From Aeromonas tecta (GTDB lineage: Bacteria; Pseudomonadota; Gammaproteobacteria; Enterobacterales; Aeromonadaceae): 64,000 nt of DNA. This document shows positions 61,518 to 64,000 of this stretch, piece after piece. The notes under the pieces were generated by a model. That model was not told where the DNA came from, did not search any database, and worked only from the letters and a program-made list of their open reading frames with translations. Position numbers and translations under genes: made by a program. The DNA is taken from NCBI RefSeq assembly GCF_000820185.1, contig NZ_CDCA01000020.1, positions 250,011 to 314,010 of the forward strand, read 5' to 3'. The first letter of the stretch is position 1. Every line of letters begins with the position of its first letter.

Positions 61518-61551
61518 AAAAAAAGAGGCCGCAGGATGCGGCCTCTTTTTT
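61518..61551 (+). terminator. Terminator after hemCDXY
   Basis: AAAAAAAGAGGCCGCA-GGA-TGCGGCCTCTTTTTTG. Strong. Confidence 0.93.
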
Positions 61552-61573
61552 GTGTTGATCCTAATGGTTTTTC

Positions 61574-61613
61574 TCCCTTCTCCCCTCGCGGGAGAAGGGC
61601 TGGGGATGAGGGG
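61574..61613 (-). repeat. REP-like palindromic element, unit 1 of locus 2
   Basis: Hairpin CCCTTCTCCCC-TCGC-GGGAGAAGGG plus tail CTGGGGATGAGGGG; 39 bases (61575-61613) identical to the element at 41650-41688. Confidence 0.85.
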
Positions 61614-61625
61614 ACAACAAGCGAT

Positions 61626-61661
61626 CACCCTCACCCTGTCCTCTCCCCGGGAGAGAGGGCC
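61626..61661 (+). repeat. REP-like palindromic element, unit 2 of locus 2
   Basis: Tail CACCCTCACCCTG followed by hairpin TCCTCTCCC-CGG-GAGAGAGG. Tail-to-tail with unit 1, against the head-to-head arrangement at locus 1. Confidence 0.75.
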
Positions 61662-61667
61662 AATGAT

Positions 61668-61919
61668 TCAGGCGGTCAATCGCTCCAGCTCGCCAATCAG
61701 CCAGATGGCCTCCTGCCTGTGAGATCCACACACGTCCCGCATGGGCCGAAAGCCACTGCATACCGCGGGGCGCTCGGGCCTACCGAAGATCTTGCAGCCC
61801 AGCTGCACATCGAGCTGAACGCACGGCACACCTGCCGATTTACCCGCCGGCATACCGGGGATGGCACTGCTGATACTGGGCGCGATGCAGCAGGCCCCAC
61901 AACCTTGACGACATTCCAT
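61668..61919 (-). CDS. YeiW-like UPF0153 cysteine-cluster protein
   Basis: 83 residues. The C-x3-C-G-x-C-C signature ([17 protein letters not shown]) and three further Cys ([30 protein letters not shown]) make a probable zinc or Fe-S cluster. It closely resembles E. coli YeiW (IPGMP.GK, KPERPAVC). Function unknown. ATG 61919. It stands alone between the REP-like elements and glpX. Confidence 0.88.
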   Translation of the reverse strand: MECRQGCGACCIAPSISSAIPGMPAGKSAGVPCVQLDVQLGCKIFGRPERPAVCSGFRPMRDVCGSHRQEAIWLIGELERLTA

Positions 61920-62035
61920 GTGATGCTTTCCTGTGCATGGCGAAGCAGTCTATCAAAGCGCCCTGATTCCCCTTAGCCTTATCCCCTTATCCCCTTGCCC
62001 CCTTGATATAGTGAGCGCCCTGCCGCCCGGGCAGC

Positions 62036-62067
62036 AAAAAGCCCGACCGTAAACAGGGTCGGGCTTT
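62036..62067 (-). terminator. Terminator after glpX
   Basis: AAAAAGCCCGACC...GGTCGGGCTTTT stem-loop 28 bp past the glpX stop; the T tract lies on the minus strand. Confidence 0.88.
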
Positions 62068-62095
62068 TCAGTGACAGGGGCTCAGCGCTTACTCA

Positions 62096-63106
62096 TCAGA
62101 GGATGATGTCGCGCACCACGCTGTCTTTGCGATCCAGGAAGTGGATCGACTTGATGCGACGGATGGTACGCGATTTGCCGCGGATCAGCAGGGTCTCGGT
62201 GGTCGCCATGACGCCATCGCTGGTGATGCCTTCCAGCAGATCACCCTTGGTGATGCCGGTGGCCGAGAAGATGACGTTGTCATTCTTGGCCAGATCTTCC
62301 AGCTTGAGCACCTTGGAGAGATCGATGCCGAGCTCCTCGCAGCGGGCAATTTCCTGCTCGCCGAGGGCACGCACTTCCGGGCTGTCGCCCTTGACCTTGT
62401 GACGGGGCACCAGTCGTGCCTGCATGTCGCCATCCAGCGCGCGGATCACCGCCGCCGAGATCACCCCTTCCGGTGCGCCGCCGATGCCATACAGCATGTC
62501 GACTTCGCTGTCCGGCAGGCAGGTGAGGATGGACGCCGCCACATCACCGTCAGGAATGGCGAACACTCGCACGCCCAGTCCCTGCATCTCCTTGATCGCC
62601 TTGTCGTGGCGCGGCTTGGCCAGGGTGATCACAGTCAGGCGGGAGAGCGGCTTGCCGAGTGCCTTGGCAACGGCCTTGAGGTTCAGCTCGAGGGCCTGAT
62701 CGAGATCGATGGCACCCTTGGCCTTGGGGCCGACGATGAGCTTTTCCATGTACATGTCGGGGGCCTTGAGGAAGGAGCCCTTGTCGCCGACGGCCAGCAC
62801 GGCCAGGGCGTTGGACTGGCCCATGGCCGTCATCCGGGTGCCTTCGATCGGGTCGACCGCGATGTCCACCGCATCCCCCAGACCCGTCCCCACCTTCTCA
62901 CCGATGTAGAGCATGGGGGCTTCGTCAATTTCGCCTTCGCCGATCACAATCTCACCATCGATCTGGATCTGATTGAGGATGTGGCGCATGGCCGCAACGG
63001 CCGCACCATCGGCGATATTCTTGTCACCACGTCCGAGCCACTTGTAGCCAGCCAGTGCAGCCGCTTCCGTCACTCGGGAAAACTCGATTGCCAGTTCACG
63101 TCTCAT
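62096..63106 (-). CDS. glpX: Class II fructose-1,6-bisphosphatase GlpX
   Basis: 336 residues. Gluconeogenic phosphatase, Mn-dependent. RRELAIEFSRVTEAAALAGY, KNIADGAAVAAMRHILNQIQ, DGEIVIGEGEIDEAPMLYIG and the metal/substrate core DIAVDPIEGTRMTAMGQSNA are the family marks; the C-terminus has VIFSATGITKGDLLEGI. ATG 63106. It is not next to glpFK here. Divergent from the porin gene. Confidence 0.94.
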   Translation of the reverse strand: MRRELAIEFSRVTEAAALAGYKWLGRGDKNIADGAAVAAMRHILNQIQIDGEIVIGEGEIDEAPMLYIGEKVGTGLGDAVDIAVDPIEGTRMTAMGQSNALAVLAVGDKGSFLKAPDMYMEKLIVGPKAKGAIDLDQALELNLKAVAKALGKPLSRLTVITLAKPRHDKAIKEMQGLGVRVFAIPDGDVAASILTCLPDSEVDMLYGIGGAPEGVISAAVIRALDGDMQARLVPRHKVKGDSPEVRALGEQEIARCEELGIDLSKVLKLEDLAKNDNVIFSATGITKGDLLEGITSDGVMATTETLLIRGKSRTIRRIKSIHFLDRKDSVVRDIIL

Positions 63107-63322
63107 CGCATATCCAACCTTAGGTGCTCGAAAACGGGCGGCATTCTACCACAAGGGCAAACCTTTGCGCGCAAAAGTGGCAGATCGCCATATAAATCGC
63201 GCCGTCACCCAATTGACACCAAACCGCCATCGGTTGTTCACGGCGCGGTAACCCCACTGTCATTTCCCCTGACTAGCATGGCCCCGTCTTTTAAAACAAA
63301 GCTTGCAACACAAGGGATTAAG

Positions 63323-64000
63323 ATGAAAAAGCTGACCGTAGTCGCATTGGCACTCACCTCCGCCTTCCAGGCCCAAGCCGTCGAAGTATACAAAAATGAT
63401 TCCACCCTGCTCGATCTCTATGGTCGCATCTACGCCGGTCAATTCTTCGGCGATAAGAAGGAAGGGGTCGATACAACCCATCCGAACGGCACCCAGGAGT
63501 ACAGCGACAAACAGGGCGCCAACCAGTTTGTTCGTCTGGGCGCCAAGGTAGAGAGCGAGATCAACCCCGGTCTCAAGGCACTGGCCCAGTACGAGCTGCA
63601 GATCTACATCAACGACAGCGAGAAGACCGTCAGCGAGAACTCCGACAACCTGCGCACCCGTCTGGCCTTCGCCGGGGTCGGCGCCAACTGGGGTAACGTC
63701 ACCTTCGGCCGTCAGCAAGGCGCCCCCGGCATGCTGGCCAACTGGACTGACGTCTCCCTCTCCGATGGCTACGGCAACGACGCCCTCGGCGCCAAGACCG
63801 ACACCTTCGCCACCAACCGCGCCGGTTCAGTACTGAAATACTCCGGGCTGTTCAACGGCTTCCAGGTCGATACCAGCTACAAGTTCGATGGCGGTGACAC
63901 CGAAGAGACCACCAGCAAGGACAGCGATGCCGCCTACGGCGGTGCCGTCTCCTACACCTTCCCGTTCAACCTGGCGCTGGGCACGGCCTACAACGTGGGT
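63323..64000 (+). CDS. General porin, 5' part (cut by window edge)
   Basis: Outer-membrane trimeric porin of the OmpC/OmpF superfamily. The first 226 codons are present and the frame is open at 64000. Signal KKLTVVALALTSAFQAQA is followed by VEVYKNDSTLLDLYGRIYAG, the typical strand 1. Strands alternate (LRTRLAFAGVGANWGNVTFG RQQ and VLKYSGLFNGFQVDTSYKF) with an L3-like acidic loop around NWTDVSLSDGYGND. ATG 63323 with AAGGGA six bases upstream. TTGACA at 63213-63218 might be a -35 but the -10 is poor. Confidence 0.88.
   Translation, partial: MKKLTVVALALTSAFQAQAVEVYKNDSTLLDLYGRIYAGQFFGDKKEGVDTTHPNGTQEYSDKQGANQFVRLGAKVESEINPGLKALAQYELQIYINDSEKTVSENSDNLRTRLAFAGVGANWGNVTFGRQQGAPGMLANWTDVSLSDGYGNDALGAKTDTFATNRAGSVLKYSGLFNGFQVDTSYKFDGGDTEETTSKDSDAAYGGAVSYTFPFNLALGTAYNVG

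Overview
The window is GC-rich, densely coded gammaproteobacterial chromosome. Gene content and order point to Aeromonas or a close relative: a linked men cluster, cyaA/hemCDXY, cyaY/lptM-lysA-dapF-DUF484-xerC-yigB, sgrR with a divergent sgrT-like gene, an M9 collagenase of the Vibrio/Aeromonas type, a subfamily I lipase with a foldase-like partner, and a general porin. The species call is inference from protein resemblance; no 16S or other marker lies in the window.

Layout. 1-9.6 kb: 5' part of cstA, then menA facing away from menF-menD-menH-menB-menC-menE, which carry chorismate to DHNA-CoA (menaquinone branch). 9.8-17.5 kb: secreted and surface functions (collagenase, a SanA-type membrane protein with an Ala/Thr repeat tail, a Fur-boxed TPR gene plus sodA, a lipase with a short divergent foldase). 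17.5-24.8 kb: thioesterase, sgrR, an sgrT-like gene of 58 codons, O-acetylhomoserine sulfhydrylase behind a possible MetJ site, a GST, a YqhD-like dehydrogenase and two unknown proteins. 25-36 kb: C69 dipeptidase, ydfG, a DUF3624-like protein, a GNAT divergent from an RLAN/RimK-type ATP-grasp ligase, an MgtC-like protein, a lipoprotein alpha-amylase, a DUF2442 protein, an LTA-synthase-like phosphotransferase, an Lrp/AsnC regulator and a small phosphatase. 36-49.3 kb: metA behind tandem Met boxes, an HD-GYP protein, a CinA-like protein, a DUF457 membrane protein, an HlyD/ATPase/permease ABC exporter, a DUF342 protein, a YidA-type phosphatase, a class-I amidotransferase hydrolase, a lipoprotein and yigB. 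49.4-64 kb: xerC, DUF484, dapF, lysA, lptM, cyaY, an esterase, cyaA, hemC-hemD-hemX-hemY, a YeiW/UPF0153 protein, glpX and the start of a porin.

The most unusual structure is a set of three scars at operon gene junctions (menD|menH, xerC|yigB, lysA|dapF). At each, a complete upstream gene is followed by the first few codons of a second version of the downstream gene, then a second diverged copy of the upstream gene's 3' end, then the complete downstream gene. The two copies differ mostly at synonymous positions, so they diverged while both were coding. That favours off-register recombination with DNA from a relative over local tandem duplication.

Other notable points are an SgrT homologue, a Fur-like box ahead of hemC, a CRP-like site ahead of a TTG-started cyaA, paired REP-like elements at two loci, and an 18-bp coding tandem repeat. 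No tRNA, rRNA, CRISPR array, prophage or intact insertion sequence was seen.
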